Source: CAWEDP01 sp963807925 | Lineage (GTDB): Bacteria; Acidobacteriota; Vicinamibacteria; Vicinamibacterales; CAVVIG01 | Reading direction: 5' to 3' | NCBI GenBank assembly: GCA_963807925.1 | Contig: CAWEDP010000001.1 | Coordinates: 248,001-312,000 of the forward strand | DNA length: 64,000 nucleotides | The notes under the pieces: generated by a model | Told to the model about the DNA's origin: nothing | The model's input: the letters and a program-made list of their open reading frames with translations, nothing else | The model's database searches: none | Shown here: one piece after another, positions 63,779 to 64,000 of the stretch | Layout of the letters: each line of letters opens with the position of its first letter | How positions within the stretch are numbered: position 1 is the stretch's first letter | Position numbers and translations under genes: made by a program

Positions 63779-64000
63779 GTGCTGCAGACCGTCAACAAGC
63801 TCCAGGAGATCCTCGGCGGCGACGCCGGGCTCCTCGACCATCAATGCAAGACGATCCCGAAGGACGCGCTCCACCTGCCGGGGCCTGACTCGATCGACAG
63901 GGTCTTCGCCCGCTCCGATCGGCCGACCCGCGTCCTCACGAGCCTTCACGCGATGCTGAACAGCGGCCGGCTCGCCGGCACGGGGTACGTGTCGATTCTT
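63779..64000 (+). CDS. Class I fructose-bisphosphate aldolase, N-terminal part (cut by window edge)
   Basis: The 74 visible residues ('LLDHQCKTIPKDALHLPGPDSIDRVFARSDRPTRVLTSLHAMLNSGRLAGTGYVSIL') match the N-terminus of the DeoC/LacD-type class I aldolases of bacteria and archaea, which cleave fructose 1,6-bisphosphate by a Schiff-base lysine. The catalytic lysine lies beyond the window. The GTG at 63779 follows an AGGTGAG and begins 3 bases after the thiI stop. Confidence 0.85.
   Translation, partial: MLQTVNKLQEILGGDAGLLDHQCKTIPKDALHLPGPDSIDRVFARSDRPTRVLTSLHAMLNSGRLAGTGYVSIL

Overview
The window is GC-rich, densely packed bacterial chromosome with no rRNA, tRNA, CRISPR array, prophage or transposase that I can see. 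The gene set (DUF1501 and DUF1800 proteins, a secreted protein of repeated carboxypeptidase-regulatory-like domains, an acidobacterial-type M14 peptidase, hpnCDE, and a dispersed palindrome that translates as 'VRLKPDTT') suggests an Acidobacteriota member, probably of the Vicinamibacteria. That placement is an inference from family content; no marker gene is present.

Layout. 1-9.2 kb: end of an M28 peptidase, class III aminotransferase, haloacid dehalogenase, DUF1684 protein, SixA and a secreted Cys-phosphatase, a glycine-zipper protein, glycine oxidase ThiO and a MerR-like regulator. 9.2-14.5 kb: a lone microcompartment shell protein beside a D-threonine-aldolase-type PLP enzyme, then a form II CO-dehydrogenase-like operon (small, large, medium subunits). 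14.5-27.2 kb: DUF1501/DUF1800, a cell-surface protein, two aldehyde dehydrogenases, PilT, a frameshifted DinB, an HpaB-type monooxygenase divergent from one aldehyde dehydrogenase across an operator-like palindrome, and a tandem rhodanese. 27.3-33.1 kb: a defence-like pair of Eco57I-type methylase and SNF2-type helicase. 33.2-37.1 kb: M14 peptidase, Smr protein, QueF and HU.

37.2-44.0 kb is the most interesting region. On the minus strand lie an NtrC-type sigma-54 response regulator, a sequence matching a -24/-12 sigma-54 promoter, a radical SAM/SPASM enzyme, a 26-residue single-cysteine peptide whose ribosome binding site overlaps the enzyme's stop codon, a family-5 solute-binding lipoprotein, a Cache-HAMP histidine kinase and a small unknown protein. 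I read this as an undescribed RiPP-type peptide maturation and sensing circuit. The peptide, the order, the coupling and the promoter are visible in the sequence; the function is inference.

44.4-64 kb is mostly housekeeping: lipoamide dehydrogenase, E2 acyltransferase and LipB; an ECF sigma factor; an MFS exporter divergent from a pseudokinase, with an atypical receiver and an FHA protein nearby; YgfZ; a MutY lacking its C-terminal domain overlapping a MutT; PduO; the hpnC-hpnD-hpnE squalene genes with thiI; and the start of a class I fructose-bisphosphate aldolase.

Five genes between 22.7 and 42.9 kb (DinB, helicase, M14 peptidase, solute-binding lipoprotein, response regulator) each need one small frame correction to match their families. 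Sequencing or assembly error looks likelier than decay, because the flanking reading frames are otherwise intact.
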